Positions 46,420-58,995 of a stretch of 64,000 nt of DNA are shown here, one piece after another; within the stretch, counting starts at the first letter, position 1, and each line of letters opens with the position of its first letter. Under the pieces are notes generated by a model. It had not been told where the DNA came from and made no database searches. It saw only the letters and a list, made by a program, of their open reading frames with translations. Source of the DNA: Ambrosia x helenae (taxonomy: Eukaryota > Streptophyta > Magnoliopsida > Asterales > Asteraceae); NCBI GenBank assembly GCA_030844895.1, contig CM061227.1, positions 112,026,238 through 112,090,237 of the forward strand. The letters are read 5' to 3'. Made by a program: the position numbers and the translations under genes.

Positions 46420-46854
46420 TAAAGACGCTTGAGCGATGTAACTCTTAAGAAACATATAAATATTTTAGTTCAACAGTTTTTTCATGTACATGACATACAC
46501 ATTTATATGTAAAAGATATAGATTTTTATATGTAAGTCATGTGTTAACTACATTACCTACACGTAGGATACCTTAATCAGTAACAGTAGCACCAGTGTTT
46601 GTTGTTTACCCGTGGCTGGAGCGAAGAAGGCGTTCTAGTGATCTGGTCTTTCTTGTTCCCCCTTCTTTTAGCAAGAAGGCTACCGTCGCTTCTTAAATAT
46701 GATCCACATCAGTGTGTGCAGTCCGAAACTTTCCTCCCTAAAATAACAAACAAGACCTACAATAATTATTATATCCACAACTGAAATTGCGCGCACTTCT
46801 AACCTAAAATCATTATTGCTATGTATACATTCATATAAGATCACTCCCTTTTGC

Positions 46855-47380
46855 AAACTATTAGCTGGTTTGGTATTTATCCATCACAACTAGAAGATTG
46901 ACATTTGACACTACTGGTCAAACCGAGTGTCCTAATTAAAGTATATCAAACCAAGTGATCAACATATATAACACTCTTTCAATTACAACAATGTAACATT
47001 TCTAATATTCATCGTCGATTTCACATTTCTAAGCATCCTTCTTATTGTTGATCTGATAATTAAACACCAACAGCAATGGTGAGCCCAAATATGAGCACAA
47101 CAGCTTACCTACTGTTCTCCATTTTGTATCAAACGGTCCAAAATCAGTGTCTTATGTTCATTCTAGGCCTCGAAATTGGTCGGGCCGTCCTAGGAGACAG
47201 AAGCAATAACCTGTTTGTAATAACTAATAAGAAATACACATACATAGTATACAAGACAACTAGCATCAGCCTGTACCCATCCACCACCACCCATCAATGA
47301 TTGTCAAGTACTGTTGGCCACCACCACAATCAAATCTTCTAATATATTTATATGTCTAAAATACCTTTCAATTTAACTCC

Positions 47381-47428
<48 letters not shown>

Positions 47429-47950
47429 AAGGTTATTTCAATGAAGGGTTTCCAAATAAGGTGTAAAAAACATATGAGGTGCTAAGGAACAGAATATGTA
47501 AAAAAAAGTCTCAGAATTGTACAAGATGTACAAGACATTTCACTTTATACAAATGAGTTCAAATCATCACTAAATGCTCACATACCTCAAAAGTACAACA
47601 CAAACTTATGAACCCAATAATGAAGAATATAACAAAATAACTTTCAAGATTATTTCATATTTTTTTCTCAATCTTTTCGTATTTTTCTCGAATATATAAA
47701 ATATTGTGTTTATTAAACTCACATGGTACAATCAACTTGATCACCATACCTTAATCTGCAATACTAACAATAACACTAGCTTCACCCCGTTGTTTGCGGT
47801 TGACCTATGGCTCGAATCAAGAAGGTGCTCTAGTGAACTTGTCTTTCTGGTTCAAACCTTTCCGCTTCTTGTAGCAATTCGGCTAAACGCCGGCCTCTTC
47901 TCATCATCAAAGACTCAACCAACATAAAGGTGTATAGTCCCCAGCTTTTC
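46855..47950. repeat. Old direct duplication, unit 2
   Basis: Partner of 45,165-46,790. A 40-bp poly(A) tract lies at 47,384-47,423. Unit 2 lies downstream of the kinase gene's 3' end. No gene is seen in it. Confidence 0.62.
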
Positions 47951-48463
47951 CGTTCACATGAATTGCCTCATCAAATGTAGATAGAGATAAATACGAGTCA
48001 CCAATGACCAATGCATAGATTCAAATGATCTTGCCATCAATCTTCATATAAACTTTCATTTCAAAACATATCATAAACATTTTACATTAGTTGAACCCTT
48101 GTATGTTAGTTCCCAGGATAAAAATATCATCTACTTAAAAAATAGGATGACATTACTGAGTACCGTGATCTTGTGTGAACTTGGGATATATGCACACGAC
48201 ATATACAGAAAGACCGAGATACGTCAAAATTAGATAATGCATTTGAACTCACAACCACTTGGTTGGGGAATACACCACTTTACCAACATGCTATCCCCTG
48301 GGGGACACATATACACCGCTTTACCAACCACTTGGTTCGTAATAGTACTAATTACTAATCAGACTTACAATATCATAATTAAAGATCGTTCAATATAAAT
48401 ATTTCAATACCTATTAATGAAGGAACAACATGATCGATCACACACTTTTGGCATAATCCATGA
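47951..48463 (-). other. 3' flank of the kinase gene
   Basis: AT-rich sequence that probably includes the kinase 3' untranslated region near 48,463. No other feature could be supported. Confidence 0.45.
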
Positions 48464-49996
48464 TTAATTCCCATAAGCAGTTTTACGAGGACCGAAACAA
48501 CCACGGTCACAACTGAATAAACTACCATTATTGGGTTCATATATAGTCAAGAAATCAGGATTTTCCTCCACACATGCTGCATATCTCTCTAGAATACTCA
48601 CAATTTCATCAAATGCTGGCCGTTTTTCTGGTTTGCTTGACCAACATCGACAGATAAGCTGACGAAACGCAATTGGACATGAATCATGTAACGGAGGTCT
48701 AGCATTCTGCATATATAATCAAAATTACAAATATGTAAGCAACCATTGGTAATGCAACTTATAACAAACTTAAAATTTTACCTTTTGACAGACAGCAAAT
48801 GCTGCTTGTTCTGGAGTCATGTCATCAAAAGGTGTCAAAGCAGTTAAAAGCTCCCAAAGCACAATTGCAAAACTGTAAACATCAATTTTTTTGGTGTGTT
48901 TTTTCTCTTTGATCATTTCGGGTGCCATCCAGCGATAAGTACCAGTAAATCCTTTTGCACTACCACATTGAGATTCCAAACACGAGATACCAAAATCGGC
49001 TACTTTTACACACATATTTTCACCAAGCAGTAAATTTTCGGATTTAAGATCCCGGTGAAGTATGCCTTGAGAATGAAGATACTGCATTCCCCGTGCAATG
49101 TCGAGAGCCAGCTTCAAAACCAGGTTGGGTGGCAGTGAATATGGCTCCTGTTGATGGAGATATGCCCTGAGGGACCCGCCCGCCATGTACTCGGTGATTA
49201 CACAAAACACAGGAGGTTTTTTACAAGCCGCAACTAACTGTATAAACAGAAGTTTTAAAGATGTAGTTATAATGCATCAAATGTATCTAGAAAACATACA
49301 AGTGAATAGAAGACCATACAGCATATCATTTTCTATATCAAGCAAACATATCTGTTTTTTTTTTTTTTTAATAGCTAACTTTACTCCTTTACACCAATAA
49401 TCATAAACTATACACCCTTGCCCACTATTGAACCTGGGACCTCCCCTTTAAGAAGCATCTGACTCTACCAAAAGGACTAGCCTCAAATTGGCAAAGAAAC
49501 TTATCTAAAGTCGATATAATCAATCAAGCTAATGAAGACATATATAATTAATTTATTACTATTTGTTAACACGAGTAAATATTCGTTTTCGACGAGGTTT
49601 TGATGCCTTAATTAGGTTTTGGTAGCCTCTTAACAATGCTTTGAACCATTCAGACTTTGTGCATAGCTGAACCATTCAGCACTTAATCATTCAGAGCCTC
49701 TTAATCATTCAGACCTCTTAATGATTCAACACTTAATCAACCAAACAGCCCCTAAATTTTTATATCTACAAGAGGTGATAACTAATAAGTAATGTATGAC
49801 ACACACCTAGAGATAAAACAAAGGTAATGTGGTCACTTCCTGAGTTCCTGCATGTGAACATAAGGCTGGGACTGTCAAATTAATAATTATGTTTCATTTT
49901 ATTACAATTTCACAAAATCCATGTATAGTATATAGTATATATAGTATAATAACCTATTAACCTAACATCTTCAGCATACAGTAAATGATTAACATG

Positions 49997-50066
<70 letters not shown>

Positions 50067-50442
50067 CAGTAATAATATTAGGATGTTGAAGACGAAAGAG
50101 CAACACAACCTCAGAAGTAAACTGTTTCTCCAACATTAAGGCCAACTCTCTATCTTCTTCCGGTTGACTAACAAGCTTAATCGCAACATCTTTCGATTTA
50201 TAAACACCTCTGTAAACCCTACTGTGTCTTCCACTAGCAAACTTATTACCAACAAACAGCTGTGACATATCTGCACTCCATTCTTCCTCTTCTTCTTCTT
50301 CTCCACCGTTAGATTTGATCGCACCTCCAGATGATACCAGATACTTTGACCATGACACTGATCTCTTGTACTCTCCTAATGATAGCCTCCTTCTATCCAG
50401 CTTCTCGTTGTTTGTGTTTGGCTTAAACCAGTTTAGTTTCAT
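48464..50442 (-). CDS. Raf-like serine/threonine protein kinase, HT1-like
   Basis: Three exons on the minus strand: 50,442-50,068, 49,237-48,782 and 48,706-48,464, with GT-AG introns at phase 0, encoding 357 residues. The N-terminus has WSKYLVSSGG and an acidic run. The kinase domain shows GNKFASGRHSRVYRGVY (glycine loop, serine for the third Gly), VAIKL (ATP lysine), ITEYMAGGSLRAYL, HRDLKSENLL (catalytic loop), VADFGIS (metal-binding DFG), GTYRWMAPEMI and DVYSFAIVLWELLTALTPF. It ends CWSSKPEKRPAFDEIVSILE plus a short tail. The HRDLKSEN and GTYRWMAPE wording places it in the plant Raf-like MAPKKK group C, closest in my recollection to Arabidopsis HT1, which restrains the stomatal response to CO2. 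Length is near HT1's. All catalytic residues are present. The start fits the family and the preceding 5' leader is CT-rich. Confidence 0.92.
49999..50062. repeat. (AAT)n microsatellite at the kinase intron 1 donor
   Basis: About 21 repeats. On the minus strand the donor GTAAGTA runs straight into (TTA)n, so the array begins within ten bases of the splice site. Confidence 0.95.
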
Positions 50443-50760
50443 TGTGTACTGATCGTCAATTTATTCTACAATAAATTTGCTAACAAATCGTTTAACAATA
50501 TGTATTCAACATTGTTGATGGAACATGAAACGACGACGTCGAAGAACTACATTGAAAAACGTGAATGGGAGAGGGACAACGGTGGTGGTGACGGTGGCGT
50601 GTGTTGAGTTTCTCTCTCTAACTATTCTGGTGTCTAGAGAGAGAGAGAGAAAGAAGAGAGAAATATGGTTGAAGAATCTGTCACACACACATAGACACAT
50701 AGTAGTGTAACAATCTCGTAACGTGGGAAGATCCACTTCAAAGGAGACCAGAGGGGTATT
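50443..50760 (-). promoter_or_regulatory. Probable kinase 5' leader/promoter, CT-rich
   Basis: On the minus strand, upstream of the start codon, CT-rich tracts occur (TCTCTCTCTCTCTAGACACC near 50,630-50,650). Such tracts are common in plant 5' leaders. No TATA box was assigned. Confidence 0.4.
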
Positions 50761-51219
50761 GCCGTTAATGGTGACGCTTAGTCTAGTGGGTGTGGAGACT
50801 AAAACAAGGTTTAGTCTCAGGTGTAGAGACTAAAACAAGGTTTGTCTCAAGCATTTATTAATATTACCGTTTAATTCAAAAAAAAAAAATCAACCATTGG
50901 TGCGTCCGTTTGGTCTCAAGGGGGACGGGGGTACGGGGCAGGGGTGGAACTAAAGCAGGGGGCGGTGTTCTAGTCTGGGACAAGCCAAAAAGTGCAGGGG
51001 CGGGGGGGAGGGTTGTCTGCGTACCGGGTAGCCTTAACTTATTTTTGCCATTATACCCCTCTATTTTTTAACATACAAATCTGAAACCTGATACCTGACT
51101 CGAATTCGAAGCCATCCGAACCCAAACTAGACACTACCCAAAAAACCTGAACCTGAATAACTCAAACCCGACCGACCTGAACCTTAAATGGATTTGTTAC
51201 TGGGTCACTTTTCCCTAGT
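50761..51219. other. Non-coding spacer
   Basis: A G-rich patch at 50,920-51,015 and a run of degenerate GAACCTGA/CCCGAACC units at 51,080-51,185. A similar GAACC-rich stretch followed by AGGTCACTTTTTC occurs on the other side of the nested LTR, at 62,935-63,035. Confidence 0.4.
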
Positions 51220-53202
51220 TGTAACACCCCAACCGATGGTGGAAACATCGAGGTGTCACGTAATGACGATTGTTCAATAGCTCATTGTACTAAAGTATAA
51301 ATTTGGATACATTGAATTAAATAGTTTATTACATTGAAAAGAAAAATACATAATACAATAATTCTAAAGCGTCAAATCTAACTAAAATACAATAAAGTCA
51401 AAGCTTAAATATAAATCCAAAAGCTTAAAAGAAGCGTTTCAAAATTACATGAAACATGTACGAAAATAGTATATGTCAATACAAAAATGTATTGGTGAGC
51501 ATACCCTGTTTGAATACATATAATAGAAAAAAAGTTTCGCAATTCATGTGTTGTATACCATTTGCAATTATGTAATAAGCAATATATGGGTCAAACCAAC
51601 CCTAAGACAGTATGACATGAAATTTATATATAGTATGCGCTATAGATAGTAATAAAGACATACATAACAATGACCAAGGTCTCTCAACAGAGTCAACAAG
51701 GGGTATATACCATAATACTATTCATTGATATGACAGGCCCAAACGGTTAATGATTTTGGCAAGACATGGATATACACAGACTTAACATAAATCAAACACC
51801 CATGAGAATTGCATTAAGTGAAAGAAAACAATTAGTCATAAGGTATATGAGTAGCCCCAAAAGAGTAAAACATGAAAAAAGGGAAAGATATACTTACAGT
51901 TTACGAAAGCGATCAAAATCCAACTTAAGCTGTCGTGAGTTAAAGAACTGGGAATTCCGAGGAATTCTACATATAACGTTTAAGAATACTAATAAGGGAA
52001 ATGTCTAAAAAGTCTAAGACATCTAGGGTCTAAGGCATTGGGGTTGCTAAGTCGATTTGGGGAATTAGAGTTTTTATGATAAATGGTATTAATATTAGGC
52101 GTGAATACCAAAATAATATGTTTAAAAATCATTAAGGCCTATGAATATTATTAGGTAATCTAATTATTACTAGTTGAATATTTAATAAAAAAACATTACA
52201 AACAATTTAGACAAAAGAATTTAGTTAATTATTTTAACTGAAATTGCAGTTTAATACAATAATTATAATAGAACAAAATAATTATGAGTTACCCAAATGA
52301 TCCAAACAAATGAGGATTATGACTTTCAAATGTAGAAAAAAATTATAAAACAGATTTTAAACATTATAAATAAATAAATGATTAATTAAGTCTAATTAAA
52401 CATATATAAGACTAAAAATACAAGTTATGATCCAAAAATAATTTTTTTGTGATAAATGAATACTTTATAATGAGAAGTGATCACAATAAATTTTCCATAA
52501 TTTTCCTCATTTTATTTGAATTTAAAACAGATTTATTGAATTTAAATCTTGTTTAAATGATTAAAAAAAATAGAGAATTCAATAAAACTAATCATTTTTG
52601 GTCAAATAAACTGAAATCAAGTTTCTGATATTCAATAATAATTTCACAAAAATGTTGGTATCAAAATCATTTTTAATGAATTTTAAATCAACTAAATATG
52701 GTTAAAAAAATTTAAATCAATAAAAAAAATATGAAAATAATATATTTTTCAGAAAAAAAATGTAGAAATTAGGTTTTTGATGTTAAGATGCTACACCTAA
52801 ATTTGTATAATTTTTTGATAAAAAATGAATTTATTATGATTATTATAAGTTTTATGATTATAATAATGTTTTTTAAATAACAAATAAAAATCTATACATA
52901 TAATAAACCAAAACCATTTTAATGACATGGCATTCAAAGAGGGTATTCTCTTTATTGAGTGTGTCATGTGTCATATCTCATGTGGCAAGACCTTTATTTT
53001 AGGAAAATAATAATTTAAAATTTAAAAACAAAATTAAATTTTTATCTCTAATGTTTCCTCCCATAACTTTTAAACGTAAATATCTTTTATATACGAGATT
53101 TTTAAAAAAAAAATTACACCAAATTAACGACCGTTTTATTATCTTTCCAACGAGTACCATAGTGCTATATAAAAAACGGAGAAAAAAAACGACTATTTTT
53201 TG

Positions 53203-53245
53203 TGTGACATCCGTCACTTTTATCTTTTTTTTTTTAAACAACAAC

Positions 53246-53285
<40 letters not shown>

Positions 53286-55823
53286 TTAATAACAAAAAAA
53301 AAAGAATTCAGATTATATATAAAAATATATTTATAAACACACCCACTTGAAACCATTATCAAAACCACAACCCAACCATAGCCCAAAACCCTCTTTTCTT
53401 TCTTTAAACCTGAGCCCACCATCAGATTGCAGCCCAACAATCCGGCCCAGCCCATCTCCTCCTTTCCCCCTCCTTGTACCTGTTTTTTTAAAAAAAAAAT
53501 ACAAAACAGCTCCTGCGGGACTCGAACCCGGGCAGAAGCTGTACAAGCCACACGCCAACAACCATCTAAGCTACCTTGAACCTTTGAACTAAACCCAACC
53601 CGAATGATATATAAACCCTGTTTCGCTGACTTCCTTTTTCTTCTTCCTTTGTCTGTTACGCGAGCAGCAGCAGGGGGCATTCAAGAGCTTTCCTTTTTTT
53701 TGACATTGACCATTCAATCAAGCTAAAAGCTGGGAATTCATTTCGTATGAAGATTAATATAAACTCACTAATTATAATCAGTCAATTATCACAAAACATT
53801 AGCTCATTCGAGCATGTATCACGCATATATGGTCAAAGATCAAACCTTTCTAAAATGGCCATGGCCCTATAAATTGGACTCTGTTTCTATGCTTAGACTC
53901 GTCAGAAACCACTCCTCTCTCTTTCTAATTCACGCATATACTCGCTAAACATCCATTCGATTGAGGCTTTGACTTTTCGTTTGACCGATTCAATAAGATC
54001 AATCGAGCTTTGTAAGTGTTAATTTAATCCATGTTTTTATTCCATGTTAATGGCCGACCAATAACCCCAACATTACTGGGGTTATCGTTTGGTGGTTAAA
54101 TGAATTGGAAAAACTAGGGTTCTTGGTATAGATTTGGGGAAGATGATACAACCTATTGTGTATTTAAAACATTTCGAAATCATGTTTAGTTCAAATCTAA
54201 CTTACAGATCAAGTGGTATGTCTGAGGTGTTTGCTCAGACCCGATCATGGGTTCGAGCCCTGGCCAAAGCAACATTTTCTTTTTGAAACCCTTTTATTTA
54301 TATATTTTACCTATTAATATTTTAAAATCGTTTTTAAATACTAAACGTATTTTATAAATTCTATAAAAATTATTATATGATCTTCAAATGATAAAGTTCA
54401 TCACCCAATTTTTTTTGTTTTTCAAAAATAATTTATTTAATATATATTATAAATATTACAAGTTTATTCATTTAAAATTGTAAAATTCAATAAAAATATC
54501 TAAACGATTTTATAAAATTCTACAAAAATTATCCTAAACTTGTATAACAATATACATTTCAGAAAATATTTTTATTTCAGAAAAACCGTTTATTTTATAT
54601 TTTTAATGAATTTTTGTTAGTTTTAATCATAAATAAATCATAATAAATTCATTTCTCGATATTTTTGCACCAAAATTTTTTATAAATTATTTCTAACTAT
54701 CTAGAACTGAAATGCAATTTTTAATTCAGAAATTCTTCGATTTTAATATTTTTAGATATTAAAGTCATATTTTGACAATTTGAAATAATTAGATTAAATA
54801 TTCTATTTTTCAAGAAAATAATTTATTAAAAATTATTTTCATACTTAAAACCTTATGTTGTGACTTTATCCAACTCAAAATTTTACCAAAAAACTTTTAT
54901 TTATTTATTTATTTAATTTCTCATAATTAATAAACAATTTGTTTAATAATCAAATAAACATTTATCCCCAAATTCGAAGCCCTAGAATTACATGTATCCT
55001 AGAGTATTTCCCTTACACATTATCAAATTCTTTAGGTTGATCCTTTGGGATAGTTCCAACACATATTTCGTTGTCCAAGTTCAATTTCAAGCTATTACAT
55101 AGACAGTGAGTATTCCTACCCATTTTTGCTTTTATACATTTTTGGGGTGTTACATGTACACTATTACAAATTCAAATTCAAATTTACATTTTTACAATAC
55201 AATTCTAGTACTATGTGCATTGCTTACAACGTGCTTTATGCTTAGACAATACATGTGGATTACATTTGTACTTAGTGAAATCATTAACATGGTACAAGCC
55301 GACCTTAACATTGGATAGCGCTATTTGGATTGACAACCCGCCTAGATTGATTCTCCCCCTTTTTCATCGGAGAATCCGTGGCCAGTGTTAAGCTTTTATC
55401 CATTTATTGGATAAGTACACCGCCGTTCATACAGTACATTATACAGTCACAGGGTTGATTTCGCTCATTTGTATGATACATAGTTTACATATTTGCACTG
55501 TAGCTTGCACTTGAATTGTATAACTTTTTAACCTACTATATATATCAAAACTAGGAATGCTCACCAACATTTCAAATGTTGACCAAATCTATTTTGTACA
55601 TGTTTCAGGTGCAGTTTGATCTAGTGCTTTAACAAGAGACGTTTAGTGCTTTATTTTAATTCAGTTATTTCAATATTTACATTTCATTTAGACAATGTAT
55701 TTCCATTTCCATGTAAGACAATTTTTGTTTATTCAATAATATTTACATTTTAGTACCATGAGCTTTTGAGCAATCGTCACTACGTGGCACCTCGATGATT
55801 CCGCCATCGGTTGGGGTGTTACA
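53203..55823 (+). repeat. 5' LTR of the gag-only element
   Basis: 2621 bp, TGTGACATCC...GGGTGTTACA. It contains an (AAT)n run at 53,247-53,284, a reverse tRNA-like module near 53,513-53,582 (GGACTCGAACCC) and a forward one at 54,204-54,268 (B box GGGTTCGAGCCC). Its last 75 bases are the conserved family II terminus. Confidence 0.93.
54204..54268 (+). other. tRNA-like module in the 5' LTR
   Basis: CAGATCAAGTGGTATG resembles an A box and GGGTTCGAGCCC at 54,249-54,260 a B box. It starts about 1001 bp into the LTR, the same offset as the differently worded module in the solo LTR at 25,028. Confidence 0.55.
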
Positions 55824-55826
55824 GAT

Positions 55827-55843
55827 TGGTATCAAAGCCATGG
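55827..55843 (+). other. Primer-binding site of the gag-only element
   Basis: TGGTATCAAAGCCATGG, three bases after the LTR. It matches initiator tRNA-Met except at the G/A position of the usual TGGTATCAGAGC. Confidence 0.85.
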
Positions 55844-56539
55844 TTATAGGGAACTAGGTTACTAGATAAAATAGGCCTAGACTATAACCGAATTTCAACT
55901 TTCATGCATTATATTTCCTAAATTACCTTACCCCTCATTTCCCTCTACTTTCCTTCTTCTATCTTTCCCTTTTTCTCTCTCTCCGTTCTTCTCATCTTTC
56001 ATCATGGTGCATAGAGATGGTGTCCTACAAGGAGTGGAAAGTCTACATCATTGTGGAACAGGGACAGTACCTTTCATGAAGACACTCTTAGGCATAATGC
56101 CTACTCTTATTTTTGCTCCTTCGAAGTTGTTGAACTTTAATGAGTGTGATAAGGACACATGCAACCTGGAAGGGTAGATGCCTGTACACTGGATTTTCTG
56201 GCATAGGCAAGCATAGCGCATAAATCCATTTACGGACCTGTTATGCTTACCTGGGGAATCCTGGAGTGAGTGTCCACTTATAGGCTAAAGCATGTCTTCT
56301 TTGATCACCATTGGGTTCAATTCCTTTGAAAAGTCAACGTTCTTGTTGGGCTTTACAGCTAGACAAGGGCACTCCAAGCATCTTATACAAGTTTTTCAAT
56401 AATACTCTCTCGTTCATATACAATATCCTGTATATCATGATTTTCATATGTTGCTTACAAGTTCATACTTTCATAATCATTTGTACAGTTATACACTCAC
56501 ATTTTCTAATCTCATGATTATTCATTGACTACCTCATAG

Positions 56540-57757
56540 ATGTCTGCTCGCCGCATACTCCGTGATGTCCGCCGACGCCCTGTTCATGCTTCTGGACAAC
56601 GTTCTGATCGTCGCCTCGCATCTTTAGTCGCCGAGCAAATTGCTGCAGTGATCCCAAACCTTGTCAGTGAGATAACCCAGAATAGTAACAGTGCCAACAC
56701 AGGGAGTACGACTCAATTTCGGTGCACTTTCAAACACTTTAACTCCTGTAACCCCACAAAATTCACTGGTGAGGAGGGTGCTACTGGCCTCCTCCAATGG
56801 TTTGAAAGCATGGAGAGTACTTTTGTGAACAGTGAATGTCCTGATGAACTCTGCATTCGCTATGCTACTAGTGTCCTTCAAAAGGGGGCGCTAACCTGGT
56901 GGAATGGTGAAAAGCGCAATCGAGGAGCTGATGTTGCTTTATCATTATCTTGGACAGATGTTAAGGAACTCATGATCGCCAAATTCTGCCCTAGGAACGA
57001 AATCAGGAAACTGGAGAAAGAGTTCCACGGACTGAAACAAGACAGTGGTGAGAATCTTGCGTATAATACTCGATATCACGAACTTAGCATACTGGTTCCA
57101 CACCTGGTCACCCCAGTCTCTCGAGCAATCGAAAAATATATCGAGGGATTACCTGACCTGATTCAAGACGTTGTCACTGGAGGCAAAGCCACTACGGTAG
57201 AAGAAGCCATCCAGCTTGCAGCCACTTTGACGGACAAACACGTAAGGAAAGGAAACTTGGTTAGGAAGGGCACCAAGACGTCTGCTGAGGAAGCCACCCA
57301 TGCCGTTGAATCATCTAAGACTGTTTTAGCAAAGGCCGCCACTACCGCTTCGAACTCTAAGAAACGAATGGGCGATAATCAGAACCAGGCTGTTATGGAT
57401 CCTATGACTCAACCTCCTATCAAGAAGGCCTACATGGGAATCCATCCTCAATGCAACACTTGCAAGTATCATCACCCTGCAAATCTTCCATGTCGTCAAT
57501 GCACTAGATGTGGAAAGTTTGGACACTTTGTCACTACTTGTCGTGTAACAGATTGGACGCAAGATAATCATCAAACAGCTGCCCAGGAACCACTACGGAT
57601 TACTAACGGTCGGGCATGTTATCATTGTAGAGACCCTAACCACATTCTACCTCAATGTCCCAAATTGAACAATGTAAACCTGGTGGCACATGGACAAGCT
57701 TTCAATATCGATATCAACGAAGCAGACGATCAGGATGACGTTAATCCCACTGGTTAA
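56540..57757 (+). CDS. Gag protein of the gag-only Gypsy element
   Basis: An open frame of 405 residues, starting MSARRILRDVRRR with a basic N-terminus. The retrotransposon Gag core spans about residues 60-235, with FTGEEGATGLLQWFESME, GALTWWNG, FCPRNEIRKLEKEF and YIEGLPDLIQDVV. It resembles the Gag of the intact Gypsy element (FSGTEGAVSLLRWLEKVE, ALTWWNG, YCPREEVQKLEHEV) but is clearly diverged. Two CCHC zinc knuckles follow: CTRCGKFGHFVTTC at 321-334 and CYHCRDPNHILPQC at 360-373. It ends in an acidic tail with a stop. Gag forms the particle that packages element RNA. The frame is intact, suggesting selection or recent insertion. No protease motif follows the stop. Confidence 0.93.
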   Translation: MSARRILRDVRRRPVHASGQRSDRRLASLVAEQIAAVIPNLVSEITQNSNSANTGSTTQFRCTFKHFNSCNPTKFTGEEGATGLLQWFESMESTFVNSECPDELCIRYATSVLQKGALTWWNGEKRNRGADVALSLSWTDVKELMIAKFCPRNEIRKLEKEFHGLKQDSGENLAYNTRYHELSILVPHLVTPVSRAIEKYIEGLPDLIQDVVTGGKATTVEEAIQLAATLTDKHVRKGNLVRKGTKTSAEEATHAVESSKTVLAKAATTASNSKKRMGDNQNQAVMDPMTQPPIKKAYMGIHPQCNTCKYHHPANLPCRQCTRCGKFGHFVTTCRVTDWTQDNHQTAAQEPLRITNGRACYHCRDPNHILPQCPKLNNVNLVAHGQAFNIDINEADDQDDVNPTG

Positions 57758-58917
57758 GCCATGGATGAAATCTTCCCAAGACTCGAGAATCCAATACTCG
57801 TGTTTTCATTTTCTTGATCCTATTATCATTTTGTACCCAATTTTGTCGCACTCATTAGCATACAACATCTAGAAATTTCCTTGCATACTATTGTGTACGA
57901 ACACATAATGGAAATTTATCAAATTCGGTTACGTTTATTTTATATCGTATAAGTTTCAGACTCTACCTTACATTTTATTGAAACATTTGGTCTTGACTTC
58001 CATGGAAATCAAAATACCTATTTAATCCTACAAAGCTTCTCTAACAAACATCATTGTTTGTCATATGAAACTTGATTTTTCCCTTAGTTTGACTATCCAT
58101 TGAACATTTAATTATTCATGATACTCGTAAACTATTCCTATAGGCCACTAAGATAACACTTACACTTAATGGTTGTAGTACTTACAAACTTGCTTGCATG
58201 TGTGTATTATCCACGCAACTCAGATAAACATTTCATTTAAAGGGCTCCTCGGACGAGTGGTAGCCCATACTTAAATACTATTATGCTTACAAGTCATTGC
58301 AAACCCATGCAATTGACCTCATTATTACATGGCCTCATTTCATTGATAACATCTCATTGTAACTCAACGTGCTTGTTGTGTCATCTTCTTGTGAAACTTA
58401 ATTGTTTAATGTGTGTTAGATTAGGAACATAGAAGGACATAAAACCCTAATGTAAGGTAAATTGATGATTCCGGTCCGGAACGTAATCATGAATTTACAG
58501 GTACGTTAGGGTAGTGTGAAATTCTATTAGAGTTTTTGGGAAGACGTCCAGTACGTTTTCAAGGTATCAAAGGTGTGGTGGGTTAGCTGCGGTACACCCT
58601 GTATACAAACACTAATGATGCATTGAAAGTGAGACTGGAAGTCGGACCAGGAACGAACTCTGGTTATTTGGTAGTTCATTTGATCTTTTTTTTTAATCAA
58701 TCAACTCATACAATTATTTTAGAAATTCTAAGTTCAGTGATTTACTAGATTCTTATTCTCCTTATTATTCGAGACGAACCTAATCCAATCCTTAACTCAC
58801 CCCTATCAAACCCCTTATCCAGATCATTCAAACCACAATTATCTTAATTTTACCCAAGCATCCATAACCCTATGTTTCTAATAACTTCGGGACGAAGTTT
58901 CTAAAAGTAGGGGATGC
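57758..58917 (+). other. Internal non-coding region of the gag-only element
   Basis: 1.16 kb without a recognisable Pol domain or long frame. It ends in the purine-rich AAAAGTAGGGGATGC before the LTR. GGGACGAAGTTTC near 58,888 parallels the CGGGACGAAAATTC motif before the Gypsy LTRs. Confidence 0.75.
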
Positions 58918-58958
58918 TGTGACATCCGTCACTTTTATCTTTTTTTTTAAACAACAAC

Positions 58959-58995
<37 letters not shown>

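Larger units (their letters stand above)
45165..46790. repeat. Old direct duplication, unit 1
   Basis: Pieces recur in the same order in 46,855-47,950: TCACAACTAGAAGAT (45,186 and 46,883), GTTGGCCACCACCACAATCA (45,894 and 47,313), and a block with GTTGTTTxCxGT...AGAAGG at 46,600 and 47,790. Identity is interrupted by insertions, including a MITE and a decayed coding fragment in unit 1. Confidence 0.65.

Noticed and set aside
53051..53680. Asn-rich and Ile-rich open frames
   Set aside because: They are translations of (AAT)n microsatellites.
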